DNA from: an uncultured Clostridia bacterium
GTDB lineage: Bacteria; Bacillota; Clostridia; Christensenellales; Aristaeellaceae
Assembly (NCBI GenBank): GCA_944364075.1
Contig: CALVVZ010000005.1
Location: 1-45,077, forward strand
Reading direction: 5' to 3'
DNA length: 45,077 nucleotides
How positions within the stretch are numbered: position 1 is the stretch's first letter; each line of letters begins with the position of its first letter. A model generated the notes under the pieces. The model saw only the letters and a program-made list of their open reading frames with translations. It did no database searches and had not been told where the DNA came from. The translations under genes and the position numbers were made by a program. This document shows, one piece after another, positions 35,837 through 44,567 of this stretch.

Positions 35837-36184
35837 CCTTTGGTTGCGTCCGAAGGCGCGAAACCCTTTATGCAAAGCTTGCAAAAAGGATGAGGCAGAT
35901 TACTTCGTCCGCAGCCTGAAAATGAGTTCCCCACTTTCAAACTGTGGAAAATGACATGCCTTTTTCTATGGATGCAAGAAAAATAAAGCTTCCTGCTCCC
36001 CAACTTGCAAGAATTTCTTCAAGTGTGAGGTCGAAGGTTTCCAAAGGGCGATCGGGAAGCCCTTTGGTTGCATCCGAAGGCGCGAAACCTTTTGTATCAA
36101 CAAGTATACATACAAAACTTGCAAAAAGGATGAGGCAAATTACTTCGTCCATAGTCTGAAAGTGGATTCCCCACTTTTTCGACA
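35837..36184. repeat. Intergenic repeat block with two direct copies of a dispersed element
   Basis: About 470 bases without a gene. Copy A (about 35837-35946) and copy B (about 36060-36184) share CCTTTGGTTGC, TCCGAAGGCGCGAAACC, CTTGCAAAAAGGATGAGGCA, ATTACTTCGTCC and TTCCCCACTTT. Between them (35947-36059) lies a second module matching the stretch near 44825-44925, including TCGAAGGTTTCCAAAGGG. The order of modules suggests an A-module-A array. Short open stretches across it on the minus strand are repeat translations, not genes. Confidence 0.75.
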
Positions 36185-36285
36185 CGCTGGCGCTCTTCCC
36201 CCAGGGAAAGCGTTTTTTTATTGAAAAAGGGTCCCCGCCGCGAGAAGGCAGCGGGAACCCCGTATATGCTTGGAAATGAACAGGT

Positions 36286-37047
36286 TTACTCGGCAGCAGC
36301 TTCACTCTGGGAAGAAGCATACCACTCGCGGGCTTCCTGAACCATCTCTTCCAGACCGGAAGCGTTCATCTCGGCGATGTAGGCATCCCAATCAGCGTCT
36401 ACATCCTTGGCGCCGGTGATGAAGTCGATCATCCAGGTGTCCTTCAGGTTGGTCAGGTTGGTCTGATACTCAGCCATCATGGGCAGCGAGAACTGAATCA
36501 CGTTGTCAATGCCCAGCTCGGTGTAGCCCAAGCTCTCACCATAGCGGTTCTGGGGAGTCGGCAGCAGGATGGGCAGCGTGGGACCCCACTGGGTCGGGCC
36601 GTACTCATCCACGGGTGCAAATTCAGGATATTCCGCATAGAAGGTATCCTGGGACAGCGCCGCAATGTGATTGTCGGGATCGCTCCAGTACCAGTAGTGG
36701 CCTTCTTCGCCATAGATGTCTTCATACCAGGCAGTGTACTTCTCCACGTCGGTAGAATACTGACGATCCATGTACTCCATGATGGCGCAGATGCGCTCCC
36801 ACTTTTCGGGATTGGAAGTGGCATCCTCGGAGAAGCAGTAGATCTGAGCCAGCAGGTTCCAGTTCTTCACGCCGCAGCCATAGGGGCCGGTGACGGGCTG
36901 ACCATAGACCAGGGTCTCATCGGGATTCACAGCCAGGAATTCCTTGGCGGAGTTACCGGCTACACAATCAACCAGTTCGCCTTCAGCGTTGTATTCCTGA
37001 TACGCGCCGGGCATCACCCAGTGATAGAAGTTGCCGCGGACGGTCAT
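36286..37047 (-). pseudogene. 3' half of an LplA-type sugar-binding protein gene
   Basis: About 253 codons encode the C-terminal half of an extracellular sugar-binding protein (GGIGMTVRGNFYHWVMPGAY ... NWNLLAQIYCFSEDATSNPE ... PMMAEYQTNLTNLKDTWMID ... FITGAKDVDADWDAYIAEMN). The family is normally about 500-560 residues with a lipoprotein signal sequence; here the first half is missing. Upstream the reading joins the start of a permease gene. Codon use is normal, so loss looks recent. It would have provided sugar capture for an ABC importer whose remaining parts are not in the window. Confidence 0.85.
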
Positions 37048-37169
37048 GCCAATACCACCAGGCTCGGTATCAGCAGCAGCACCAGATACCGGTAGCGCCA
37101 GTACTAGCGCAGCGTTCGGGCGACTCTCCCTTGGGATTTCGGCTTAGCCGGGTTTACGATGGTACTCAT
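37044..37169 (-). pseudogene. 5' end of an LplB-type ABC permease gene with a nonsense codon
   Basis: From ATG 37167-37169 the sequence reads MSTIVNPAKPKSQGRVARTL, Arg, then TAG (37104-37106), then YWRYRYLVLLLIPSLVVLA and a stop. Without the TAG this is the usual N-terminus and first membrane helix of LplB/YtcP-type sugar permeases. The frame then breaks where the binding-protein sequence begins, somewhere in about 37048-37090. A deletion seems to have removed the rest of the permease and the first half of the binding protein. Confidence 0.6.
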
Positions 37170-37227
37170 GAGCTATCACGTTCCTTCCATTTACCATGTA
37201 TGATCAGCAAGATGCGCTTGGCATCCA

Positions 37228-38910
37228 TCAACCCTTTTCACTGCTGCCGCGCAGGTCCCGCTGGGCAAAAGGCGTGGTACGAACGTGCAGCACCCGATGC
37301 ACCGGCGTGTAGTCCGTCATATAAATGGTGAAATGCTCCTCGCTCTGCGGATAAGCGTTGGTGCTGCGCGCCAGCACATTATGCTCGCAGAATGCGGGAG
37401 AGAGGGTGATCGCGTCCCCCGCGGGCGTGGATAGCTCCACGGCGCCGTTCATCAGCGTGATGCTTTGGCCGGGTTTACCCTCCATTAAAAACTGTTCTCC
37501 CCGCACCGTACAGGGAAGCACGCCCACCTCCAGCCGGAAGGGCAGACGGTCGATGCCGTCGGTATCAAAGGCAATATCGACGCCATCCCCCGTATCGGTA
37601 ACGCTGACACAAGTATCCAGGGGCGCCCCCTGCACCCGTTCCCGGGTATTGGGATTATCCATGGCCCACCAGTCGCTGGTATCAGGCAGATTGGGCCAGA
37701 AGGGCTTGTAGTACCAGCCCTCGGCATGGGATTTCATCTGGTATCCGCCCGGGATGGTTTGGATCTTCTCGCCCAGGAAATGGCGCCGATCGCACAGGTT
37801 GGAGTAAATCACCAGATACATAGTCAACGCGCCGCTTTGGAAATAGAAGAAATTGGGACGGTCCTCCATCATGGTCCAGGAATACCGGCCATTGCGCACC
37901 CGGGCAATCCGGGACGCCGGGAATACCCGGCTGTATTGCTCCACCTTGGCCAAGTCAAAATCCTCCGCGGCACCGTAGCCGTCCAAATCCTCGTACAGGA
38001 GCAGCCATTCGATGCCGTTGGGGATCTTCCCATGCCGGCGGGAAGCCTGGTACATATATTCCGCCGCCCGGGCCAGCTTCGCATCCCGAAGAAAGTAACC
38101 CGTCAGCAGGAACAGGATGTAGTACGTATCCAGGTAGACCTTGCGTCCGTTGTCCTGCCGTGTAGAATTGTTGGTGAAAACGGAACCGTCCGGGTCAATG
38201 TAATTGAACATCATCTCCAGATTTGCTTTGCTGGCTTCCAGGAAGCGGCGCTCCCCGGTGGCGATGAACAGGCGGAGCATCTGGTCATCGTTGACCTGGT
38301 TGTAGTTGCCGGCGCTGCGTTCGGCAAATTCGCCATCCTCATTGATGTCCAGGCCTTCCGCCAGGTACTGGTCCGCACGGTCGGAAAATTCCTTGCGCCC
38401 GGTAGCCTTGGCGGCGCACTTCAGGCACGCGGAAATGGCCCAGCGGTGATTCGGCGTATGGAAGCCTCCCGCTGCAATTCCCTCGGCGCAGGTTTCGATA
38501 AAGCGAAGCACCGGCGCCTTCAGCCATTCGGTCTGCTCGTCGCAGCGTTTTTCCATCAGCCACCATGCGTTAAAAATGCTGTTTACCATAAACGCGGTAT
38601 CCGGCGGTGACGCAAAGTTGCAGGCGCTCAGATCAAAGCAGCCGTCGGGGCGCTGGTGCCGTTCCATATATACCAGTACATTACGGATGGCCTGTGCCAC
38701 CGCTTCATCATGATAATGGCGGCTTTCCTGGCAGATATAGCCCACAATCAGGTCCGACATCCGGAAGCCGCTTTCCCTGGGTTCCACATGATACATCTCA
38801 GAACGTAGAAAGCCGCCAAAATCAGGATGATGCTCATCCGTGATCTGGGCAGCAATCAGTCGGTCAATCAGCGCGTCATGGTCATTCATCATTTCGGCCC
38901 TATGCATCAT
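37228..38910 (-). CDS. Probable alpha-barrel plus beta-sandwich carbohydrate-active protein
   Basis: A 560-residue protein with no signal peptide. The first ~400 residues look like an (alpha/alpha) toroid (SRHYHDEAVAQAIRNVLVYM, ERSAGNYNQVNDDQMLRLFI, NNSTRQDNGRKVYLDTYYIL). The last ~130 look like a beta-sandwich (GVDIAFDTDGIDRLPFRLEV, FLMEGKPGQSITLMNGAVEL). This two-part layout is shared by polysaccharide lyases of the heparinase II/III type and several glycosidase families. I cannot place it in one family, and catalytic residues are not assigned. SD AAAGGAAGG precedes ATG 38910. It neighbours GH105, a transporter and a discoidin-like protein, so it probably handles uronic-acid-containing oligosaccharides. 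Confidence 0.72.
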   Translation of the reverse strand: MMHRAEMMNDHDALIDRLIAAQITDEHHPDFGGFLRSEMYHVEPRESGFRMSDLIVGYICQESRHYHDEAVAQAIRNVLVYMERHQRPDGCFDLSACNFASPPDTAFMVNSIFNAWWLMEKRCDEQTEWLKAPVLRFIETCAEGIAAGGFHTPNHRWAISACLKCAAKATGRKEFSDRADQYLAEGLDINEDGEFAERSAGNYNQVNDDQMLRLFIATGERRFLEASKANLEMMFNYIDPDGSVFTNNSTRQDNGRKVYLDTYYILFLLTGYFLRDAKLARAAEYMYQASRRHGKIPNGIEWLLLYEDLDGYGAAEDFDLAKVEQYSRVFPASRIARVRNGRYSWTMMEDRPNFFYFQSGALTMYLVIYSNLCDRRHFLGEKIQTIPGGYQMKSHAEGWYYKPFWPNLPDTSDWWAMDNPNTRERVQGAPLDTCVSVTDTGDGVDIAFDTDGIDRLPFRLEVGVLPCTVRGEQFLMEGKPGQSITLMNGAVELSTPAGDAITLSPAFCEHNVLARSTNAYPQSEEHFTIYMTDYTPVHRVLHVRTTPFAQRDLRGSSEKG

Positions 38911-39020
38911 AACCGCGACACCTTCCTTTCAGTTTTCCATAAAGTAACATTTGTCTCAATTTGCTCGCTACCAGTTTCCTGTCAAACGATCATCCTAAAT
39001 TCTCGTTTTGACTTAATGCA

Positions 39021-39049
39021 ACTATACCACGACTTACCCATATCATCAA
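39021..39049 (-). promoter_or_regulatory. Promoter of the alpha-barrel protein gene
   Basis: On the minus strand TTGATG (39044-39049), 17 bases, TATAGT (39021-39026) preceded by TGG. The transcript leader is about 105 bases. The rest of 38911-39248 is AT-rich with no gene; it probably holds regulator sites. Confidence 0.72.
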
Positions 39050-39248
39050 TAGTTAAATGTTAAAAATGGTTTTTTTCTCTCATGCAAGACAAGTGCATGC
39101 CAATTTCCCAGGAATACCTTATTTTCTTTCTTGAAGGCGCAATCAAGTTAACCATATCAAACCCCCGTAAACATACCCGTTATTCATGATATTTTGGTTT
39201 AATATTCTCCATAAGTTTATCACCATATGATTATTTTTTGATTCCGTA

Positions 39249-39277
39249 TTGCGCATTTGTTTTTCATGGATTATAAT
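39249..39277 (+). promoter_or_regulatory. Probable promoter of the MFS transporter gene
   Basis: TTGCGC (39249-39254), 17 bases, perfect TATAAT (39272-39277). It overlaps the upstream ATG at 39266, which argues for a later translation start. Confidence 0.55.
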
Positions 39278-39322
39278 ATTCCAGAAAGCACAAATGAAAG
39301 CCGAAGGGAGAATAGATCATCA

Positions 39323-40534
39323 TTGGTCCTAAAAAACGAAAGCAAACGGGCATATTTATCTTTCATGCTCTTCAACTTTGCTTTTTTTATGATGGATACC
39401 ACTACCAGCTATTTTACCATTTATTTGAACGAAATTGGTTTGAGCAAATCCATGATCGGCATCATCAGCGGGACGGCGGCAGCGGTAGCGCTGCTGGCAC
39501 AACCGGCTTTAGGCGTCTGGGCGGATAGCTCCCAAAGCAAAAACCGTCTACTGCAATGGCTGATTCTGATTACAGCCGTATTGTACCCCCTGATATTGAT
39601 TAACCATTCCTTTGTCTTTATACTGCTGCTTTATACGATCTACTACTGCTTCCGCCGCGCGCAGCCGCCCCTGAACACCTCCATGAGCGTGGAGTATGCC
39701 GAAACCACCGGGCGGGATTATGGTCCTATACGCACCATGGGCGCGCTGGGATATTCGCTGGTCATGTTTCTGGTAGGTCAGATTGCAGGAATCCCCGAAA
39801 AGGGTACGCAGCTTACTTTTTTCACCTACTCCGTCTTTTGCGCCGTCAACATTGTGCTGATTTTCTTTCTTCCGCCCATTCAGGGGCACAACCGAGTGCA
39901 GTACGGCCGCCGCCGTCTGCCTGTAAGCGTAGTGCTCAAGAGCCGGCCCATTCTGCTGCTGATTGTGTACATGATGTTCTACGCGCTGGCACAAGGGTTG
40001 TATTTTTCCTACTTTTCCATCTATTTCACCAATGATCTGGGCGGTTCCAATGAGTTGTATGGCACGATGCTTTCCGTGGGCGCGTTCTGCGAAATTCCCT
40101 TTCTGTTCATTGCCGACCGGCCGGCACGCAAGATCGGCGCCAAGCGTATCCTGCTAATTCTGGGAATTCTCAGCGGCACCCGCTGGTTGCTGACCTACGT
40201 CATTTCCACGCCTCAGGGGCAATTTGCAGTGCAAATGCTGAACTGCATCAACATGCTGAATAACGTGACCATCTCCATTACGCTTAGCCGCCTGGTTGCT
40301 CCGCAATTCAAGACAACGGTTCAAACGTTGCTGGTAACCTTCGAGTCTGTGGTTTCCATCATTATTTCCTCCTTCCTGGGCGGTTTCTTCGCAGATCTGA
40401 TGGGCATTCGCCCCATGTTCCTCATTGCCGCCATCGTTTGCTACGCCGCCGCCATCATCTTCCCCGGGCTGCTCATCCGGCAAACGGACCTGGAGCAACC
40501 GTCCCTCACCATGGAAAATGCCGGCGGATACTGA
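39323..40534 (+). CDS. Major facilitator superfamily sugar transporter
   Basis: About 403 residues with some twelve membrane spans. It resembles the LacY/nucleoside-symporter-like branch: FMLFNFAFFMMDTTTSYFTI at the start, then LNEIGLSKSMIGIISGTAAA and the loop LGVWADSSQSKNRLLQWLI. The second half begins near SRPILLLIVYMMFYALAQGL. It likely imports an oligosaccharide or sugar by proton symport. The start is uncertain: ATG 39266 has no ribosome site and lies within the promoter, whereas TTG 39323 follows GAAGGGAG by 12 bases. It is divergent from the alpha-barrel gene and probably transports its substrate. It could also supply inositol to the iol pathway, but nothing shows that. Confidence 0.85.
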   Translation: MVLKNESKRAYLSFMLFNFAFFMMDTTTSYFTIYLNEIGLSKSMIGIISGTAAAVALLAQPALGVWADSSQSKNRLLQWLILITAVLYPLILINHSFVFILLLYTIYYCFRRAQPPLNTSMSVEYAETTGRDYGPIRTMGALGYSLVMFLVGQIAGIPEKGTQLTFFTYSVFCAVNIVLIFFLPPIQGHNRVQYGRRRLPVSVVLKSRPILLLIVYMMFYALAQGLYFSYFSIYFTNDLGGSNELYGTMLSVGAFCEIPFLFIADRPARKIGAKRILLILGILSGTRWLLTYVISTPQGQFAVQMLNCINMLNNVTISITLSRLVAPQFKTTVQTLLVTFESVVSIIISSFLGGFFADLMGIRPMFLIAAIVCYAAAIIFPGLLIRQTDLEQPSLTMENAGGY

Positions 40535-40702
40535 TTGTCTTCCTCCGGCGAAAAATCTCGGGAAGCGAAGCTTTGCAGTCTTTCATTTTTTTGAACCGGC
40601 AGCGTACCTTTCTTGCGTCCAAAGCGCAAGTTGACCTGTCCAGACTAAAAATCATGGGTTTCCTGCCCGCAGATTTGGGGCTTCCGCCCATATTCCTCAA
40701 CC

Positions 40703-40752
40703 GAATAAAATCCGGCCCCCAAAGGAAGACCCGATGCCTTCCTTTGGGGGCC
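40703..40752 (-). terminator. Terminator after the discoidin-like gene
   Basis: A perfect 15-bp stem GGCCCCCAAAGGAAG/CTTCCTTTGGGGGCC (40714-40728 with 40738-40752) is followed on the minus strand by GGATTTTATTC. The 40535-40702 stretch holds no gene. Confidence 0.7.
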
Positions 40753-40806
40753 ACTCTCACAATACCATTCTGTCTTCTGCTGAAACAATTCCTTTTTTAT
40801 ATTCGC

Positions 40807-41586
40807 TTAGCCCCAGCCCCAGATTTCCCACTCCGTCAGCGCAGGGAAAGGCGAATCCATGACCTGTTTTACCAGATGATGCAGTTTGATCCAGCGGATC
40901 AGATGCATATGCTCAAAGGCAATTTCCTGGGCCTGATCCGTTTTTTCCAATGGAAAGGTATATTCCGTGCCGTCGGATAAGGAGACGGTCCCCTGCCGCC
41001 AGTAAGCGTCATGAGGAAAATCCGCGCGAAGCACCAGCCGCATTTTGTCTACTTTCACCTCGCGCCCGAAATCCACCTGAATCTCCGCCGTTTCGCTCAG
41101 GCCGATCCCCCAACTCTGATACGGCCACGGTCCATGAGAATGGTTTTGCAAGCAGCCGTCAATCACGTTACGGGCAAAGAAAACGCTCTCGTCACGGGTT
41201 TCCACGTTGGCGCTGGCAAAGGGAAACGCTCCGCCGAACCGGCGCTGCGCCACCGGATTGAGCGCCAGGTTGCGATAAACGCCCCGGCTGCGTACAGCCG
41301 GCGCCGCGGCGTATGTGTGCAGCTCTCCGCGAAACGCCTGGGGCGCATAAGGCTCCAGTTCCGCCGGTTCCGTAGGAAAGGTAAAGACAAAGCTGCCCTC
41401 CGGTATGTACAAATACGCCGGCGCAAGGAAGGCGTCCACCGACACGTAAAGTTCCCGCTGATCCGTAACAATGACCAGCCGGTCGCCGGGACGGTAAGTC
41501 CGTACGGCCGTCAGCGCCGCCGCATCCCCTGAACGAACCGAATCCAGCGCAACCCCATTCGCATCCAGCAGCGTTAACTCGATCAT
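40807..41586 (-). CDS. Protein with C-terminal discoidin (F5/8)-like domain
   Basis: A 259-residue protein without signal peptide. Residues about 130-259 resemble a galactose-binding/discoidin fold: RNVIDGCLQNHSHGPWPYQS, WGIGLSETAEIQVDFGREVK, VDKMRLVLRADFPHDAYWRQ and a final TEWEIWGWG strand. The first 100 residues form a beta-rich domain (TYRPGDRLVIVTDQRELYVS). Such proteins occur beside polysaccharide-lyase genes, but their enzymatic role is not established. ATG 41586 follows GGAGATGAA. It is divergent from the LacI-type regulator, which may control it. Confidence 0.72.
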   Translation of the reverse strand: MIELTLLDANGVALDSVRSGDAAALTAVRTYRPGDRLVIVTDQRELYVSVDAFLAPAYLYIPEGSFVFTFPTEPAELEPYAPQAFRGELHTYAAAPAVRSRGVYRNLALNPVAQRRFGGAFPFASANVETRDESVFFARNVIDGCLQNHSHGPWPYQSWGIGLSETAEIQVDFGREVKVDKMRLVLRADFPHDAYWRQGTVSLSDGTEYTFPLEKTDQAQEIAFEHMHLIRWIKLHHLVKQVMDSPFPALTEWEIWGWG

Positions 41587-41756
41587 TTCATCTCCATCCC
41601 TTTCCCGGCATACCTTGGTATGGCGTCCAGCGTGTCTATACCGTTATTATAGGGCAAGGTTTCCGCAAAAGCAAGCACGACCCCAGGGATTCCTGTACGC
41701 CACGTCTGATAAATTTCGCCAAAAACTGAAAAATATGGAAATTTTTTCTATTTTCC

Positions 41757-41785
41757 TTGCTTTTGGCGCTATGACCCGATACAAT
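41757..41785 (+). promoter_or_regulatory. Promoter of the LacI-family regulator
   Basis: TTGCTT (41757-41762), 17 bases, TACAAT (41780-41785), about 60 bases before the start codon. Confidence 0.65.
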
Positions 41786-41851
41786 AAAATAAGGAAATAT
41801 TTGGATATGAAGCCATGCGCCGATTCAACCAGAAAAGAGGAACATATCAAA

Positions 41852-42871
41852 ATGGCCATTACCATCAAAGATGTGGCAGCCAGATGCGGATTAAGCGTTT
41901 CCACGGTCAGCAAAGCTTTCAATCATTATTGCGACATCAGCGAACAGACCCGGGAAATGGTGCAGCGCACGGCCCGGGAAATGGGGTATTATCCCAATGC
42001 CATTGCCCGTACCTTGAAAACCAATCGCTCTTTCAATCTGGGCATACTGCTGGTGGACGAGGGCAAAGGCGGTTTAACGCACGAATTTTTTGCCATGATA
42101 TTGGAAGGGTTTAAGTCGGAAGCCGAGCGCCGGGGATACGACGTGACCTTTATCAACCATAATATCGGTCGTACCGCCATGTCCTACCTGGAGCACTGCC
42201 GGTACCGGAATGTGGACGGCGTATGCCTGGCATGCGCGGACTTCACGACGCCGCAGGTCCGCGAGCTGGCTATGGCCGCGCTTCCCTGTATCACCATTGA
42301 TCATGTGTATCCAGGGCGCGCCTGCGTTTTTTCGGAAAATCGGCAAGGAATGGACGCGTTGGTACGTCATGCGTTCGCGCTGGGGCATCGCAGGATTGCC
42401 TACGCGCATGGGCAACCCTCTGTGGTGACGGAGCACCGCATTTCGGGCTACCGTCAGGCCATGGCGGCATGCGGGATCGCCATCTGCCCGGAATGGTTGC
42501 AACCCTGTGCCTACTCCCGCCCGGACCAGGGACGCGAGGCAGCATTGAAACTGCTGCGCCTGCCCGATCCTCCTTCCTGCCTGCTCATGCCGGACGACTA
42601 TGCCTGTCTTGGCGCGCTGGAAGCGGCAACCGAGCTGGGTCTTCGGGTCCCGGAAGATCTATCCGTGGGCGGATATGACGGCGTCCGCCTGGCGCAGCTT
42701 CTTCGCCCGCGCCTGACGACCATTTACCAGGACGCTTGCCATATGGGCATCCTGGCAGCCCAGCGGCTGGTGGATGAAATCGAAGGTTCTCCTGCTGCGG
42801 CACAGAAGCTGATTGCCGTGACAGGGAAACTCCTGGTAGGCGAAAGCATCGGCCCTGTGGCCTGCGCATGA
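41852..42871 (+). CDS. LacI-family transcriptional regulator
   Basis: A 339-residue repressor. The N-terminal helix-turn-helix is ITIKDVAARCGLSVSTVSKA (residues 3-22) with the hinge region PNAIARTLKTNRSFNLGIL. The sugar-binding core includes HRRIAYAHGQPSVVTEHRIS, CLLMPDDYACLGALEAATEL and LSVGGYDGVRLAQLLRPRLT. The start at ATG 41852 follows AGAGGAA; the longer upstream frame is ignored. It likely senses a sugar from the neighbouring glycan-use genes. It converges with tadA with four bases between the stops. Confidence 0.93.
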   Translation: MAITIKDVAARCGLSVSTVSKAFNHYCDISEQTREMVQRTAREMGYYPNAIARTLKTNRSFNLGILLVDEGKGGLTHEFFAMILEGFKSEAERRGYDVTFINHNIGRTAMSYLEHCRYRNVDGVCLACADFTTPQVRELAMAALPCITIDHVYPGRACVFSENRQGMDALVRHAFALGHRRIAYAHGQPSVVTEHRISGYRQAMAACGIAICPEWLQPCAYSRPDQGREAALKLLRLPDPPSCLLMPDDYACLGALEAATELGLRVPEDLSVGGYDGVRLAQLLRPRLTTIYQDACHMGILAAQRLVDEIEGSPAAAQKLIAVTGKLLVGESIGPVACA

Positions 42872-42875
42872 TAGG

Positions 42876-43316
42876 CTATCTTCGGGCGCGAAGAAACGCC
42901 TGCAGCAGCGCAGCGCATTCCTCCGCCCGTACCCCGGCAGTCCAACGGGTTTTTCCGCCCAAGGCCGGGTCGTCCGGCAAATCATACACGCTCCCGCAGC
43001 ATCCCAGCCGGGGATCTGCCGCTCCATAGACGCACTCCCCCAGCTGCGCCATGAGCATGGCGCCGGCGCACATGGGGCAAGGTTCCAGGGTTACGTATAG
43101 GGTACAGTCCCGCAAACGCCAGTCTCCCAATCGCCTGGCGCCTTCCCGCAGGCACTGGATCTCTGCGTGGCCGGTAGGATCGTGGGTTGCTTCCCGCCGG
43201 TTGTGGGCTTGCGCCAATATCTGCGTCCCGCGCACCAGCACGGCGCCCACGGGAATTTCTCCTTCCTCTGCCGCCAAACGCGCTTGAACCAGTGCCAGCG
43301 CCATCATCTTTTCCAT
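42876..43316 (-). CDS. tadA: tRNA-specific adenosine deaminase
   Basis: A 146-residue zinc enzyme that deaminates adenosine 34 of tRNA-Arg(ACG) to inosine. The active site is HAEIQCL near residue 52 (His zinc ligand, Glu proton shuttle) with VTLEPCPMCAGAM near 75-87 (both zinc Cys). The N-terminus EEGEIPVGAVLVRGTQILA is typical. ATG 43316 (MEKMMALALV) follows AAAAGGGGG; an in-frame extension upstream is not used. Confidence 0.94.
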   Translation of the reverse strand: MEKMMALALVQARLAAEEGEIPVGAVLVRGTQILAQAHNRREATHDPTGHAEIQCLREGARRLGDWRLRDCTLYVTLEPCPMCAGAMLMAQLGECVYGAADPRLGCCGSVYDLPDDPALGGKTRWTAGVRAEECAALLQAFLRARR

Positions 43317-43337
43317 GGATGTTCCCCCTTTTTTTTC

Positions 43338-43346
43338 ATTGTAACA
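43338..43346 (-). promoter_or_regulatory. Extended -10 promoter of tadA
   Basis: TGTTACAAT on the minus strand combines TACAAT with the TGn extension, about 20 bases before the start codon, giving a very short leader. No good -35 is present. Confidence 0.5.
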
Positions 43347-43424
43347 TGTAGCAGGGAAATACGCCAGAGGCATGGAAATGCAATGGTAAAGCGTTGGATA
43401 CGGTAAGAAAGGAGTGAACCGCCC

Positions 43425-44567
43425 ATGAAACGCTTACTGCTCATCTTGTGCTGCTGCTGTTTCCTCGTGGGCTGCGCCCGGGGCGAGGGCACAGCCACCC
43501 TGCTCTCCATCAACGTAGGAAAGGCAGATTGTCATCTGCTCTATGCCGGGGATACCGTATACATGATCGACACGGGTTCGGCAGAAAGCTGGGGAATGGT
43601 TTCCCGGGCGTTGACCATGCTGGGCGTGGAACGCCTGGACGGCGTCATATTAACCCATACGGACAAGGATCATGCGGGGGGCCTGCAGGCATTGGCCGCT
43701 TCCTGGGTGGAGGTGGATGCGTGGTACAGCTCTGCCTGTTACACCGATGTGAAAACCAGCAAACATCCTGCCGTTCTGGCCGCAGCTCAGTGCGGCGAAA
43801 CCGTGTCTTGGCTACAAGCGGGAGACACGCTGCCCGTTCAGAAGGGGACGCTGCAGGTGCTCAGTCCCTATTTTGTGGACGAGGATAAGGAAAACAACAA
43901 CTCTGCCGTACTTCGTCTGGACACGGAGGCCGGTAGCATCATGCTTACCGGCGATCTGGAAAAAGAAGGCGAGCAGACGCTCATGGCCGCTATGGAACTC
44001 TCGCCCGTCACGGTGCTGAAAGTTGGCCACCACGGCAAAAATGATGCGACCGGGAAAAGCTTTGCTGAAGCGGTGCGGCCGCAGATAGCCGTCATCTCCA
44101 CAAGCACCGCAGCGGACGCGGATTCTCCCGCCCCGCGCGTAACGGAGCTTCTTTCCTCTCTGGGCGCGCAAGTGATTCAGACGCAGGACGCGGACGGCGC
44201 CGTGCGCGTTACTCTGACAGGTGGCGACCCCCTGGTGGAGCTGGTTACCTTCACGCCGCCGCCTGTTACCGCGCAGGTGGTCATCGGCGATAAGAGCGTG
44301 GCCCAGGATGCGATCACCCTGCGCAACGATGGCGAGGAAGCGGTCGATCTCTCCGGCTGGTTTGTTTTCAGCGAAAAGGGTAAGGAAATTTTTGTTTTTC
44401 CCCAAGGGGCAACGCTGGAAGCCGGTGAAGCATGCACCATCACCACCCTGACCAGCGAATCGCCCGGGGACTATCAATGGGCAGATACCCGTGTATGGCA
44501 TGAGAAGAAGGCGGATGCCGCCGTACTTTACGACCGCTACGGCCAGCTGGTCAGCAGGCTAGAATAA
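43425..44567 (+). CDS. Lipoprotein with ComEC-like metallo-beta-lactamase and lamin-tail domains
   Basis: A 380-residue exported protein. The signal sequence ends in the lipobox LVGC (Cys17). Residues about 25-250 form a metallo-beta-lactamase fold like the ComEC C-terminal domain: INVGKADCHLLYAG, MIDTGSAESWGMV, the metal motif ILTHTDKDHAGGLQAL near 75-90, SIMLTGDLEKEGEQTLM near 170 and LKVGHHGKNDAT near 200. Residues about 285-380 resemble a lamin-tail domain (ITLRNDGEEAVDLSGWFVFS, GKEIFVFPQGATLEAGEACT). Such pairs occur in extracellular nuclease-like or phosphodiesterase-like proteins. The substrate here is unknown, possibly extracellular DNA or a nucleotide. AAAGGAG precedes the ATG. Confidence 0.88.
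   Translation: MKRLLLILCCCCFLVGCARGEGTATLLSINVGKADCHLLYAGDTVYMIDTGSAESWGMVSRALTMLGVERLDGVILTHTDKDHAGGLQALAASWVEVDAWYSSACYTDVKTSKHPAVLAAAQCGETVSWLQAGDTLPVQKGTLQVLSPYFVDEDKENNNSAVLRLDTEAGSIMLTGDLEKEGEQTLMAAMELSPVTVLKVGHHGKNDATGKSFAEAVRPQIAVISTSTAADADSPAPRVTELLSSLGAQVIQTQDADGAVRVTLTGGDPLVELVTFTPPPVTAQVVIGDKSVAQDAITLRNDGEEAVDLSGWFVFSEKGKEIFVFPQGATLEAGEACTITTLTSESPGDYQWADTRVWHEKKADAAVLYDRYGQLVSRLE

Noticed and set aside
35740..36320. Minus-strand open stretches reading GFAPSDATKG in the block after GH105
   Set aside because: They coincide with the dispersed repeat copies and the GH105 terminator and have no start signals.
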